From: Phallusia mammillata
Taxonomy: Eukaryota; Chordata; Ascidiacea; Phlebobranchia; Ascidiidae
Assembly: GCA_003260075.1 (NCBI GenBank)
Contig: QLIY01000101.1
Span: 16,134-80,133 of the forward strand
Direction: 5' to 3'
DNA: 64,000 bases
The translations under genes and the position numbers were made by a program. The notes below the pieces were generated by a model. The model saw nothing but the letters and a program-made list of their open reading frames with translations. It did no database searches and was not told where the DNA came from. Of the stretch, positions 26,802 through 52,848 are shown in pieces; within the stretch, counting starts at the first letter, position 1; every line of letters begins with the position of its first letter.

Positions 26802-29800
26802 TCACGAAGTGCTTGACAGTGTAAGAGTTTGTTCTGCCTTTAAGTTAATAAGAGAGTTGCTTGCTTGGGCCAGTTCTGTAATGGAAACTCTGCCTCGTTG
26901 CTCAACAAATTCAGCAACTGCTTTCAATTCTTCAGTGGAAATGTAAATAAATTTTCCTCTATCATCTATGACACCTAAAATAATCAATATTTTTTATATT
27001 AATGTACCACAATAGACCATTGGCATGTTAGTGTAAAATTTAATTATTGCTAAAGTCAGAGGTAATAAATCTCAAAATAGGTTCACCAAAATGATAACTT
27101 TAGTAATAGATTAAAACCATTAACAGCATGGCTTAAACTGACGATTACTGTTTGCCTTTTTAACTATAACCCCCCCCCCTGATTAAATTTCTTAGGGTGT
27201 ATGCACTTAAATATTGTTTGTTTGTTTTAGACTATTTCATAACTGCTTTACCCCCCCCCCTGCACAAACAAATCGTTGTTCTGACCACCAACAAACAGAA
27301 AAAAAAATACACCCATACATAAAACGACAACAAAACCGACAGTCTGAAACCTTATCATGAAGTGCTTGACAGTGTAAGGGTTTGTTCTGCCTTTAAGTTA
27401 ATAAGAGAGTTGCTTGCTTGGGCCAGTTCTGTAATGGAAACTCTGCCTCGTTGCTCAACAAATTCAGCAACTGCTTTCAATTCTTCAGTGGAAATGTAAA
27501 TAAATTTTCCTCTATCATCTATGACACCTAAAAATAATCATTTTTTTTATATTATTGTACCGCAATAGACCATTGGCATGTTAGTATAGAATTTAATTAT
27601 TGCTAAAGTCAGTGTTAACAAAATCTTAAAATAGATTGACCAAAATGATAACTTTAGTAATAGATCAAAACCAGTAACAGCATGGCTTAAACTAACGATT
27701 ACTGTTTGCCTTTTTAACTATAACACAGTAACATCAATGGTTGATAAAATCCTTGGTAAAACAGAATCAGTCAGTTTAAATAAAGGAATATATATTTCGC
27801 CTATGTGCCATCATCAGTTCCTGGAAATTTATATAAAAATGAGTGCTTAAACAAACACATTTTCTTTTTATATCGATTTGTATTTCGATTTCCAGAAACT
27901 GATGATGCCACATTAGCGAAATATATATTCTTTTATTCAGTGGTGGGATTTAACTCTTTTGTCAGCCGGTTCTTTCACAAAACTAATATATTTCAGCCGG
28001 TTCTATTACAAAATGTCCATTGACAGTAACCAATAATGCTAACCGGTGTGCTGATCTCATAAAATTTCGCGAGATGGTTCTATAGAACTGGTGCGAACCG
28101 GCTGAATCCCACCACTGCCTTTATTTCAACCGACTGATTCTGTTTTACCAAGGATTTTAACGTCTATGGTTTTAAAAATAGGTTGTTAACCCTTTTCTAA
28201 TTGAAAGGAAACATTTTGTAAAGCTATTAGTTATTATTGAGTACCCAGTCAATTGTAGTTCTATGGTACTATAATTAACACAGACATTTAAAGACAAAAT
28301 TAAACAAACATGCTATGCAGTTATTGTTTAGAGAGAATATAAGAATAAATACACGAGTAATGATCTACTGGGCTAGGAGCGTGCAACCTTTATTATAGAG
28401 GAGCCAAATATACTTGATTAGGGCTAAAATTATGTTTCCAGTTAGACATTTCCATGGATCATGTCTTGTACCTGTTAGTATTCCATCCTTTAACATTTCT
28501 TGTACTCTATCAATTGCTTGTTGTGTCCTAAGACCAAAATGTGAGGCCAAATCTTCTAAGAGGACAACTTTATTTTCCTACAATTTACAAAAACAATGTT
28601 TTTAGACCATTTACACCGGTGATATAAATGGGGCGTTACAATTTATCTTATTTTTTCACAAATAATATCTTCTATCTGTATATTATGTAGGCATTTTTAC
28701 TATGCCTATGGTCGCGGTAGTCGCAAATCTGACCCCCCCCCCATATTATAATAAAAACTGCTGGAAGAGCTAAAAATTTGTTGATACATTGTGCCTGGCA
28801 GCAACAATTTATTCATTTCACACATTATTTAAAATAAAAATGAACAAAATCAAGCGAATACCTTGATATAGGTGACAAACTCCTGAAGCAGGTTCTGTGA
28901 TTGTTCCTCGGATGTTATATCAGCTTGACCTTCTTCTTCCACTGAGAACATCTCCTTCAGCTTGAGGTACTCTTCATGTTCCCTTCTTTCTTTTTCCTCC
29001 TGAATTTTTCGTTCTTCTTCAGCCTGAAACGAAAAAGGTCAATGTAAGAATGCCACTAGCCAATATTGTCCTAGTCCTGTAACCAGCTGCACTGATGGGA
29101 CCCTAACAGTCGTAACAGTGAACACTGTTTGCAGCTTGGCCATTGTGAGCAAGTTTCCCCTGTGGTTTATGCCCAGCTGTGGCATCAAACAGAACTGGTG
29201 AGGCATGGCTTTTTAGTCTGTTACTTCCAACAAACTTGAGTGTCTATAGATAGTTACACTAGCCAATACGGACCTTTTTTGCATCACCAACTGCACTGAT
29301 TAGACATAATAGGGCAAACAGTGTGCACTGTCTGCAGCTAATCGTTTACTGGTTTGATGCATTAACATTGATGCTGTGACACTGAGCCGACAACAGTTTG
29401 GTTATCAAGCAGTGGCTTGTCCGTTGTAAACAAGTTTCCTATGTGGTTAATGCCCAGCTGTGGCCCACTAACAGAAATGGTGAGGCATGGTGTTTCTGCC
29501 TGTTGCTTCCAACAAACTGGAGTGCTGAAAAACCTTCACTAGCCAATATGGTCTTGTCACCAGCCACACTGATGAGACCTTATAGATCGAAACAGTGTGC
29601 ACTGTCTGCAGCCTACTTATCATTTATTGACTTAATGCTTTTATATTGGTACAGAGAAAATAAGTTGACACCATTTTGGTTCAAGGTAGTTGCTTGGCCA
29701 TTTTAAAGACGTTTCCTCTGTTGTTTATGCCCAGCTGTGGCACCAAACAGAATTGGTAAAGCATGGATTTTCTGCCTGTTACTCCCGACAAACTGGGGTA

Positions 29801-32800
29801 TCATTAGATGGCTACACCATCCATACAGCCACCCCCCCCCCCAAGGTAGTTGCTTGGCCATTTTAAAGACGTTTCCTCTGTGGTTTATGCCCAGCTGTGG
29901 CATCAGACAGAATTGGAAATGTATGGATTTTCTGCCTGTTACTCCCGACAAACTGGGGTATCATTAGATAGCTACACTATCCATACAGCCCAAGTCATTT
30001 CACCAGCTGCACTGATGAGACCTTGTAAGTCGAAACAGTGTGCACTGCAGCTTACTTATGAGCAATATTTATTCACAAAAAAAGTTTACGAAATATTTTA
30101 CACTTGGTCCCACCTTTTTCTCTTCCTCTTGTTTTCTCTTTTCCTCTTCGGCTTTTTCCATCTCGTCTCGCTCCTGCTGAGCCTGTCTCCTCTCCTGTCT
30201 CTCAATCTCCATTGCTTCCCTCATCTTTCTTCTCTCTTCCTTTTCCTGCATCTTCTTCAACTTCTTTGCTCCCATTTTGGCTGAAGACTCTTCTGGAATA
30301 TTTTCTCTAAGACTTTCTTCATCTGAATCTTCATACGCATCTTGTTGCCGATGTCTAGAACACAAAATATTCTGATTAAAGTTTTTACCACAGTTATTTA
30401 CAGTTTGTTTTTTTGATAATTGACTTACAATACTTAAAAAAGGGTCTTTAAATGTGTTATTTCAAAGTTGAAGTATTAAAATTCTAACGGTCAAGTTTAT
30501 TAAATCACACAGACAGTTAATTTTGAACAATCACTGATCACATTTGGCAGAGCATTTGTGTGTACTTATTCTTAATATTTTCACAAGCAATGATAGGCAA
30601 CAGTTTGGGATTAAGTATGTATCTAAAAGAACAGTAGTTTCTAACAGGGGAGGAATTTAAAAACGTTGGGAGAATTTTAATTTAATTTTTGACATGTGGC
30701 TCTGGAAATATAACCTGTAAAGTTGATAAAAGACTAAATTTTTAATTATCTTTGTATTGTTTAGCATCTACTATGTAGTATATTAGGGAGGAATAAAAAT
30801 GTTTAGAATTGCAAAGGAAGGAATCCGTTGAAAAAGGTTGGGAGCCACTGGAATATATCTGTACAAAATGAGCTCAATTCATCTGTAATTCCAAATGGCA
30901 ACCATCTTTCATAAAATCCTACATTGTTACCAATTCAAAGAACGACCAAAACACACTCCAAATAAGTTTTAAAACACAACAAATCGCAAAGCAGCAATTT
31001 TCTTGGACAACAGTGGAAAAAAAGATTTCTTGACAAACCCAACAAAATACAAATCAAATTCTTGAAACAGAAAGATACAGACAACATAAAACACTCACAT
31101 AATCATACCATGTACTGTCTTTGCTCAATTCCTTGGGACCCATAAAGTTTGTTGCACCAATTTGATACCAATACAAACCAGTACCAATCAACCCCCCCCC
31201 CCAAACACACTCCAAATAAGTTTTAAAACACAACAAATCGCAAAGCAGCATTTTCCTTGGACAACAGTGAAAAGAAAAGTATTCTGGACAAACCCAACAA
31301 AATACAAATCAAATTCTTGAAACAGAAAGATACAGACACACAACAGAAAGATACAGACACACAACAGAAAGATACAGACAACACAAAACACTCACATAAT
31401 CATGATAAACATACCACATACTGTCTTCGCTCAATTCCTTGGCGCCCATAAAAATTTGTTCCACCAATTTGATACCAATACAAACCAGTACCAATCAAAA
31501 TTGTATTATTATGTGCGCAAAGTGGAGAAACTATTTTGTACAACAAGTCTTTAAAAATAAGTTTACCTCTAAATGTTTTTGTGAAAATTTTTGTCTTTTA
31601 AGCCTTGATTCAACTAAAAAGAGCCTATAGTTTTTTGCTCAATGCTTTTTAAACTAAGATCGATCTATAAAACTAATCATTCTGGGACTATCATTTAAAT
31701 AACCTTCACAGAACAAACACACCATTCTCCTATAGCTTTCTCATGTTCTCAGCCCGGGCAATAAAAAAATCTGTATCAGTACAGTTACAACAACATTGCA
31801 GAAACAGTGTTCGTGACATAGGCCATTGTCAAAATATTTCAGTCTCCTTGCTTGGGATTTGATTGCTGTTTTTCGGTTCCATCATCACTGGCTGAATTAC
31901 TGCAACATTGCATATTTAAATTGTCTACAAGGGTCAATTTAGTGTTTGAGTTATAACTGAGTCATTTACACAAACCAAGTCAAATGCAGTATAAAGTTAT
32001 TAGTCTTGTGCCAAAAATTTAACACTGCTAGTAACAGACAAGACAATTTTAGAGAATCAAAAAATACTACCTTTGTCAATTTTGTCAACAAAAGAGTTTG
32101 TGATACTTAATTTTCATACATGCAACAGAACTGAAGTATAAGTATGTTTGCAGCTACCCCCCCCCCCATAAAGTTATTAGTCTTGTGCCAAAAATTTAAC
32201 ACTGCTAGTAACAGATAAGACAATATTAGAAATCAAAAAATACCACCCTGATACTTAATTTTCATACTTCATACATGCAACAGAACTGAAGTATAAGTAT
32301 GTTTGCAGCTAACATTTATAAAGAATATTTTGAGAAGTTTTAAATCAAACGTATAGCATGGATGTGTAAAATAATTTTTCATACAGTTTTGTTTTAAATT
32401 TCAAATTCCTTAAAGTTCAACATAAATCTAGACATTGTTTTTTTATTTTACTTTACAGCCTTAAATAACTACCAAGTGCTTAAAAAAAGGTATTACATTC
32501 ATAATAAAAGTTGTACAATCAAACATGCCTAGGACATACAATTTAAAGTCGCTTTACAAATGGAAATTTTAGCTCATTTAAAAAGTAGAAGTATACATGA
32601 AATTACCCCAGTACTTCTATTCTAATTTAACCACGGTATTTATGTTGAAACTTAAAAGGCACTAAAGTACTAAAAGGCCCCCCCCCCGCCTAGGACATAC
32701 AATTTAAAGTCGCTTTACAAATGGAAATTTTAGCTTATTTAAAAAGTAGAAGTATACATGAAATTACCCCAGTACTACTATTCTAATTTAACCATGGTAT

Positions 32801-33256
32801 TTATGTTGAAACTTAAAAGGCACTAAAGTACTAAAAGACGGGATGGTTAAACAATATTTGAAAGCTTACACTTTCAGATGTAGGAAACAGCATTCTGAAC
32901 TAACACATTGTGAGTTTTAGTTTGTCAATTTTATTTGCGCGAATTAACAGTTTTAATGAAGACTTGGTTTTGGCCAAAAAAAATTCTCTAATTTAAACTA
33001 TGTGTTTATTGGAAGAAAAAAAATGATGGGTGGCAAAAAGCTGCCAATGATGGACTTTCAGCAATTTAAACACATAGACAGTAATGTGACGTAATCACGC
33101 AATTATGTCACTTCACAACCAAAACCTTTGCGTTGATCCAAAATTTGCAATAACCTAGTAACAAAACCCTGATTGTGACAGGATTTAGTAATATCTCAAG
33201 TACAATTATGCCAAGCCCCGACTAAAAGCTTATTTACATTAGAAAAACGTTGACAC

Positions 33257-33330
<74 letters not shown>

Positions 33331-33887
33331 ACAAGGAAATAACAAGAAAATGGGCATGCGTCGCCTAAAAGGTTGCCGACCCCTGCTGTAAACTATGGCA
33401 GCTGCATGTGAAAATTTAGCATAAAGTACTACATGGTCCTGTTTATTACTTGCGTTGTACCCAGTATAATTGATCTTACACATGGACTTATGAGGTTATG
33501 CATGCGCACAGGCGAGACATAGTGGTCTTGTAAGCCTGAGATCTTGCCAGAAACTGCCATATTCTGCACACTGGCCTATTATTGTGTTATCGGTCGCATT
33601 ACAAGACAAACCTGTCAGCTTCTTGTTGGATTCGAGCTGCGCCACCCACCCTTCTTCTAGCTCCACCACGGGCTGCTGGAACATCAGCTTCACGTTCCCG
33701 TGGAACCGGTCGCCTTCGAGCTGTAGAAATTAATTTATTTATATCTTGTAGGTAAGGATTTTTGCTGTCATTTGTCGGCATAAACGACCGCAACTGTACC
33801 TTCGACTGGCTTCTGTTTCGACCTCGTAACAAAATATAATAGAATAGCGACAACAGACGCAGCTACAACGTACACAATAGGATTCAT
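26802..33887 (-). CDS. DDRGK1: DDRGK domain-containing protein 1 (UFMylation, ER membrane), complete
   Basis: Six minus-strand exons join in phase: 33887-33800, 33720-33612, 30354-30114, 29023-28862, 28577-28472 and 26974-26802. They give about 292 residues; the human protein has 314. Residues 5-22 form one hydrophobic N-terminal segment, the ER-membrane anchor of the family. A long charged coiled coil rich in E, R, K and Q follows (exons 3-4). Then comes the winged-helix/PCI-like domain with [20 protein letters not shown] and [13 protein letters not shown], which carries the DDRGK motif and the [18 protein letters not shown] end. The family recruits the UFL1 ligase and so supports UFM1 conjugation at the ER. 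The first and last exons each occur twice across C runs, so either copy could be the one on a given haplotype. The intron between exons 3 and 4 carries a hammerhead-ribozyme repeat array. Confidence 0.96.
27355..27527 (-). other. Second copy of the DDRGK1 terminal exon
   Basis: This copy has the same 173-base length, acceptor and stop position as 26802-26974. The two base changes near its 3' end are silent. Introns and 3' flanks are also repeated, with C runs at about 27171 and 27251 between the copies. Allelic duplication in the assembly is more likely than a real exon duplication. Confidence 0.85.
27743..28160. mobile_element. Foldback element with a hammerhead-like core in each arm
   Basis: Arms of about 44 bp (ATCCTTGGTAAAACAGAATC and its reverse complement) face each other. 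Inner arms carry CTGATGATG, a short hairpin and CGAAATATATATTC in opposite orientations. The right arm is interrupted by the nested element at 27938-28117. Confidence 0.65.
27938..28117. mobile_element. hAT-type miniature element nested in a foldback element
   Basis: A 180-bp copy of the CAGTGGTGGGATT family with 8-bp flanks cttttatt / cctttatt. It is inserted between the two arms of the inverted-repeat element at 27743-28160. Confidence 0.85.
29086..29135 (+). ncRNA. Hammerhead ribozyme remnant, copy A
   Basis: Stem I strands (GCTGCA and TGCAGC) and the stem III hairpin are kept. The core is damaged: CTGATGG instead of CTGATGA, GTAA instead of GAAA, and T at the cleavage-site base. Predicted inactive. 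Confidence 0.6.
29290..29338 (+). ncRNA. Hammerhead ribozyme remnant, copy B
   Basis: Stem III (ACAGTG / CACTGT) and the GTC cleavage triplet followed by TGCAGC are intact. The core reads CTGATTA and GCAAA, so catalysis is unlikely. Confidence 0.6.
29563..29612 (+). ncRNA. Type I hammerhead ribozyme with intact core, copy C
   Basis: All invariant core blocks are present in order: CTGATGA (29569-29575), stem II GACC/GATC, GAAA, stem III ACAGTG/CACTGT, and the GTC triplet (29604-29606), where cleavage would follow C29606. Stem I (GCCACA against TGCAGC) has two internal mismatches. The molecule is open at stem I, as in animal type I hammerheads. Confidence 0.75.
30006..30051 (+). ncRNA. Type I hammerhead ribozyme, copy D, with a 3' deletion
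   Basis: CTGATGA, a good stem II (GACC/GTC) and GAAA are intact, and the 5' stem I strand is the consensus GCTGCA. Compared with copy C, four bases around the cleavage triplet are missing, so the 3' side of stem I is shortened. Probably inactive. Confidence 0.65.
30632..30850. mobile_element. hAT-type miniature element, reverse copy of the 22501 family
   Basis: Its reverse complement begins CAGTGGCTCCCAACC and shares the internal text of the 22501 element, including tactacatagtagatgcta. It lies in the DDRGK1 intron between exons 2 and 3. Confidence 0.6.
31321..31381 (+). repeat. 21-bp tandem repeat, three copies
   Basis: The unit acagaaagatacagacacac starts at 31322, 31343 and 31364. The allelic copy at about 31066-31084 has only one unit, so copy number is variable. 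Confidence 0.75.
33259..33330 (+). repeat. C homopolymer, 72 bases
   Basis: DDRGK1 intron. The text after it (ggttgccgacccctgctg) resembles a hAT element right end, so an element is probably hidden here. Confidence 0.9.
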
Positions 33888-34157
33888 TTTTTATGTCAAA
33901 AAGGTAAATCTTTATGCGTTTTAACACACAATCACTTTTTACTTCAAGAACGAATAGAAAATTCCCCTAATCTAGAACTACGCGTAACCACATAAAAATC
34001 ATACTAAAACAGGTTGTTTTCAATTTTCAAAATATACATTAAAAAAATGTTGTGAAATACTTAAAACATAACAATGTCCATGATATGTTTTTTGCCCCCC
34101 CCCCCGTAGGTAAGGATTTTTGCTGTCATTTGTCGGCATAAACGACCGCAACTTTAC

Positions 34158-34245
34158 CTTCGACTGGCTTCTGTTTCGACCTTGTAACAAAATATAATAG
34201 AATAGCGACAACAGACGCAGCTACAACGTACGCAATAGGATTCAT
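34158..34245 (-). other. Second copy of DDRGK1 exon 1
   Basis: This 88-base copy of 33800-33887 has its own ATG (34245) and GT donor. One codon changes Val to Ala at residue 5. Flanks are repeated on both sides and C runs lie at about 34095 and 34314. Probably the other allele; two alternative first exons would be the biological reading. Confidence 0.8.
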
Positions 34246-34312
34246 TTTTTATGTCAAAACGGTAATTTTTATGTGTTACAACAAACAATCACTTTTTACT
34301 TCAAGAACGAAT

Positions 34313-34313
<1 letters not shown>

Positions 34314-34351
<38 letters not shown>
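34314..34351 (+). repeat. C homopolymer, 38 bases
   Basis: Ends the second copy of DDRGK1 exon 1 and its flank. Confidence 0.9.
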
Positions 34352-34355
<4 letters not shown>

Positions 34356-34537
34356 GTATCCTGTCAGAAAATACAAATATATTTGCATTATAAGCAACGG
34401 TTAGGTCTTGAACAGGTACAACGCGAACCATCTCCATTGCTTAACGTACGCATTTAGTATTAAGATTTAAGACACAATTTATTGACACAAAATCAAAGTG
34501 GAAAGACATGGGTTTATGACACAGTCAGGTTATTGCG

Positions 34538-34690
34538 TTAAAATAAATTTATGCCGAGCTTACCCCTTAGTTTCCATCCAATCCCGATTATAGCTACAAC
34601 CAACACACTGGCATAAAATCCGAGTACATAATGCATGTAACTTTTATCTGGAAGACCTCGAAAGTCATATTTAAATTCTCCTTCATCCAT
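34538..34690 (-). CDS. Possible 50-residue single-pass membrane microprotein
   Basis: An acceptor-like CTGTAG precedes an ATG at 34690. The frame runs 50 codons to TAA. It has an acidic start (MDEGEFKYDF), then a hydrophobic stretch of about 17 residues (VLGFYASVLVVAIIGIG), then a basic WKLRGK. A GTAAGC donor lies inside (after 34563), so it could instead be the first exon of a longer gene. An incomplete second copy at 34828-34907 differs by one Arg/Gln change and one silent change, which suggests constraint. I do not recognise the family. It lies 0.65 kb upstream of DDRGK1 on the same strand. Confidence 0.4.
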   Translation of the reverse strand: MDEGEFKYDFRGLPDKSYMHYVLGFYASVLVVAIIGIGWKLRGKLGINLF

Positions 34691-36018
34691 TCTACAGTGG
34701 TTGAGTTTGGGCCCAGGACTTAAGTAAAACTCGCAAGTGATTTAAAAATTATAAAAGTTAACTGAAATTACAACAAACGTGTTCATGACTTTTTTTTAAA
34801 GAATGTAAACAACTAAGCCCCCCCCCCGCATAAAATCCGAGTACATAATGCATGTAACTTTTATCTGGAAGACCTTGAAAGTCATATTTAAATTCTCCTT
34901 CGTCCATTCTACAGTGATTAATTTTGGGCCAATGACTTTAAGCAAAAATCGCAAGTGATTTAAAAATTATGAAAGTTAACTGAAATTACAACAAGCGTGT
35001 TCATAACTTTTGTTGACAAAAAATGTAAACAACTAAGTTTAATATGAAACTCTTTTTGAGTATCATACTGATAGCACGTTAAAATGAACTATATTTTTTG
35101 CCTAAGATGCTGGGTACAGCAAGATATTTCTGAATACATGTCTGACTTTTTGATAATATGACACGACGCACGACTACATTTATATTGATACGATACGCTG
35201 CATTAGATGTTGATTTGCTGGAAGCTTCGCTTTAAGCATCTGTTAAACTTAGAACGTATGGCGCCCGCGCTAATTGGGAAATCAAGAGGAAGCTCCAAAT
35301 CTCCTTTTTCCTCACTTTGTATCCTGCTAAAGAATAGATGCGCTTTCAAGGCAATTGCAAAGGTAGACAATATTTAAAATAATGCGTTTCACTTACTACA
35401 AGCTTTTATTTTGCATTATTACTTCGATACCTTATAAAATCGGTAACGCTATACCTATAAACACTTCAAATACAAAGTTAGCGAAAGCCTACCCTATACC
35501 TTGTCCGCGCAAGGCATGTAAAACTTGCTCGATTTACAAACATATCCCCCCCCCCTTAACGATTTTGAATGGCCCGCAACAAAATAAAGTTGGACCACCC
35601 TGGCCTACCCTATACATTGTTTTAAAAGGCATGTAAAACTTGCTCGATTTACAAACATATTTTTGAACAAAAACATTCGTATAACGGTATGTATAGTATC
35701 TACAATCATTTATATTCCCTAAAAATGGATTTGTTTACTGTTTTCTTTAGTCTATTCCGAATAATTATAGTTGACATAGACATCGTATCACTAATAAGTT
35801 GTGATTGTCAGGATAAAATGCGTCTTGACCAGCGTCCATGGAAACACTTTCATTTTGGTTTGGCGCCAAACGTCGATATATTTTAGCCAAAAACATTGAT
35901 AATGTACTAAAAAGCAAGATAAAAACAGCTAGAATTGTAGGTTAAAGGCAAATTACAGTCGACACTCTCAAGTTTATACACAAGTGGTTTGCTGTGCGCA
36001 GCTGAAATTGCATACACC
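34691..36018. other. Spacer between the microprotein/DDRGK1 side and the WD gene
   Basis: This region diverges in both directions and should hold the WD-gene promoter. It contains the partial second copy of the microprotein exon (34828-34907) and a C-run duplication around 35546. I see no other coding segment or clear core promoter. Confidence 0.45.
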
Positions 36019-50472
<14,454 letters not shown>

Positions 50473-50579
50473 TGGATGGGTTGTTTTTTTGCGATTTCAT
50501 TGAACTAACGCCTAATGGGAACTTCTAATTTGAAGTAATACGTCTTGGCTTTGAAGCGTGAAGATAGGCCCCCCCCCCC

Positions 50580-50608
50580 TGAATCTGAGTGAAAATGTCG
50601 GGGCATAA
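50580..50608 (+). other. Second copy of the WD-gene stop-codon region
   Basis: After a C run, the last codons and the TAA (50470-50472) are repeated, with 3' flank, with few changes. Confidence 0.7.
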
Positions 50609-51287
50609 TGGATGGGTTGTTTTTTTTCCGATTTCATTGACCTAACGCCTTAATGAAACTTGAAGTAATACGTCTTGGCTTTGTAACGTGAAGTTAGAAT
50701 GCCTTTGGAAATGCTGATGAACTAATTAACGTTTGTTTATGATTTTAAATTTCTGTTTTTTTGACAAGCTCAACAGGTTTAAGGCATTTTAGAAAGTTTA
50801 TTTTGTTACGTTTTAACGAAGTTTCTCAAGTTCTGTTATGACTTTTGCACTTACAACTTCACAAATTTGTTTCACATTATGTCGTATACGATTTTCCTGT
50901 TTTTGTGCTTCCGTTGGTTACTTTAAAGTATTTCTGTATGTGTTCATCTATCAACCATGTCATTTTCTTCCAAAAAAAAAAATCGTGGCCTTCTTGAACT
51001 CAACAAATCGCCAAACACCAACCATTCAGTGAAGAATTTTGCAAAACGTTTTAGACTAGCTTAACAAGGCGCGAGTGCGCTTTTGTTACAAATAAGATTA
51101 CAACCACGTTGTAGTGTTATCATGTACAACCGCAATTTGTCATCAAGCCATAAAACATGAAATTGAAGTCGTAGTCAGCAAAAACGCATATTCCGCGCGC
51201 CATTGGGAGTATTTCTCGGCACCCAACTTGCTAATATGCACTTGCACTATACACCACCATTTCGCCAACGATAAACCATCAAATCAT

Positions 51288-51453
51288 ATGCCAGGCCAAT
51301 TGAAGGCATTATGCCGAAGCAGGCTGGTGACCAAACACTCCCACATACGATAAGGCGTAGGCTAGAAAACTCAATACGGCGATGGGATTCGAATCCACGA
51401 CAGGGGCGTTCTGGGACTCGCACTCTACCAACTGAGCTACACAGGCTCAGTGG
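51288..51453 (-). repeat. tRNA-like SINE, nearly complete
   Basis: The minus strand begins CCACTGAGCCTGTGTAGCTC, with both A box and GGATTCGAATCCC B box, followed by the body ending in the ggcctggcat region. Confidence 0.7.
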
Positions 51454-52324
51454 AGAATCCGCCGAAAGTCGAATCACAAGCACCGTTGCTTGCCTTGTAT
51501 GCTGCACATCGTAGTAGGGGATCGCCTGATTGACCAGTATCAGTTAAGGTAAACAAACTTTCAATGCGGCGATTGGCCCTGAATGTAATACATAGTACGC
51601 CAGGCTTGTTGAAGGTGTTATTTTGAATCAGCCGATCACTTAGCATTCCCAGATATCGCCAAATTTTTGTTCATACATGATACAACAAAAAGTAACCACT
51701 TGAGAACAGTTTGTGTTTTTCTATCATAACATTTCCATTTCATACCAGCAAACCGGCCTGAAAATGCCCTTAATTGTTATCTTATTCACAAGAATGCATA
51801 GTATCTCAGCAAATGACGCATGTGAAAAAAACGTTAAACAGCACTGATTTATAGTAATAGGCTAACAGTTATTACTAGTTTGGTAGACCCTCGTTGTCAG
51901 GTGCACGAAAACCATAAGTGATCGGGCAAGCAATACTAATGCAATCTGCTATCGTGGCCTTCCTTAATTCAACCAATGGCCACACACCAACCATTTAAAT
52001 TTTGCAAAACGATAGCTTTACTGTACACATATTGAAATACAGCAACCATAATTACAAATGTGACTTACTTAGTAACAACTAATACAGCAAAAAATAGTAA
52101 GTTGCCTTACCTTATTCCACTCCTGGGAAAAGTATGTCCACTAGCCAAGCTATCAATTCAGAACACAACTGTTTAGTTTTGATGGCTTACTTGCACGCCG
52201 AGACAAGGTGTGCGCCAGTTTTGACGGCAAAAGTGCTGCAAGCACACTACGCACAACTGATTTGCTCCGTTTAAAAAAGTTCAATTTTCTTTAGTTTACT
52301 GACTGTTTTTTTACATCAGTAATG

Positions 52325-52407
52325 CAGTGGTGGGATTCAATTTTTTATCAGCCGGTTCCATCACAAAAGTCATACTTTTAAGCCGGTTTTGTTACAAAAG
52401 TCTATTG
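52325..52407. mobile_element. Truncated hAT-type miniature element
   Basis: Left end of the CAGTGGTGGGATT family, cut by a C run at about 52410. It has the same left target site (cagtaatg) as the copy at 53190, so it is the same insertion on another allele. Confidence 0.75.
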
Positions 52408-52805
52408 ACGCCCCCCCCCCGGAAATGCTGATGAACTAATTAACGTTTGTTTATGATTTTAAATTTCTTTTTTTGCCAAGCTGAACAGGTTAAAGTCATT
52501 TTAGAAAGTTTATTTTGTTACGATTTAACCAAGTTTCTCAAGTTTTGTTCTGACTTTTGCACTTACAACTTCACAAATTTGTTTCACATTATTTCGTATA
52601 CGATTTTCTTGTTTTTGTGCTTCCGTTGGTTACTTCAAAGTATTTCTGTATGTGTTCATCTATCGACCATGTCACTTTCTTCCAAAATAAAAAAATCGTG
52701 GCCTTCTTGAACTCAACAAATCGCCAAACACCAACCATTCATTGAAGATTTTTGCAAAACGTTTACTAGCTTAACAAGGCGCGAGTGCCAACCAACACTA
52801 TTTTG

Positions 52806-52807
<2 letters not shown>

Positions 52808-52848
<41 letters not shown>
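52808..52848 (+). repeat. C homopolymer, 41 bases
   Basis: Separates two pieces of the duplicated spacer near 52-53 kb. Confidence 0.9.

Larger units (their letters stand above)
29041..30060 (-). repeat. Tandem repeat array with hammerhead ribozymes in a DDRGK1 intron
   Basis: Roughly four diverged units of about 210-280 bp fill the intron between DDRGK1 exons 3 and 4. Shared landmarks in each unit are the hammerhead block, a 'tttatgcccagctgtggc' stretch, 'tctgcctgttactcc'-like text and 'cactagccaatat'. The fourth unit is lengthened by a C-run duplication (29690-29830 repeated from about 29845). The hammerheads read on the plus strand, opposite to DDRGK1. Size, tandem layout and type I hammerheads match what is known of metazoan retrozymes. 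Confidence 0.75.

Noticed and set aside
30104-30310. Plus-strand frames rich in S, F, L and P at 29850-30310
   Set aside because: They are the reverse strand of the DDRGK1 charged coiled-coil exon and the hammerhead repeat units.
33196-33483. Minus-strand polyglycine frame
   Set aside because: It is the translation of a 72-base C run in a DDRGK1 intron. No homology or splice context.
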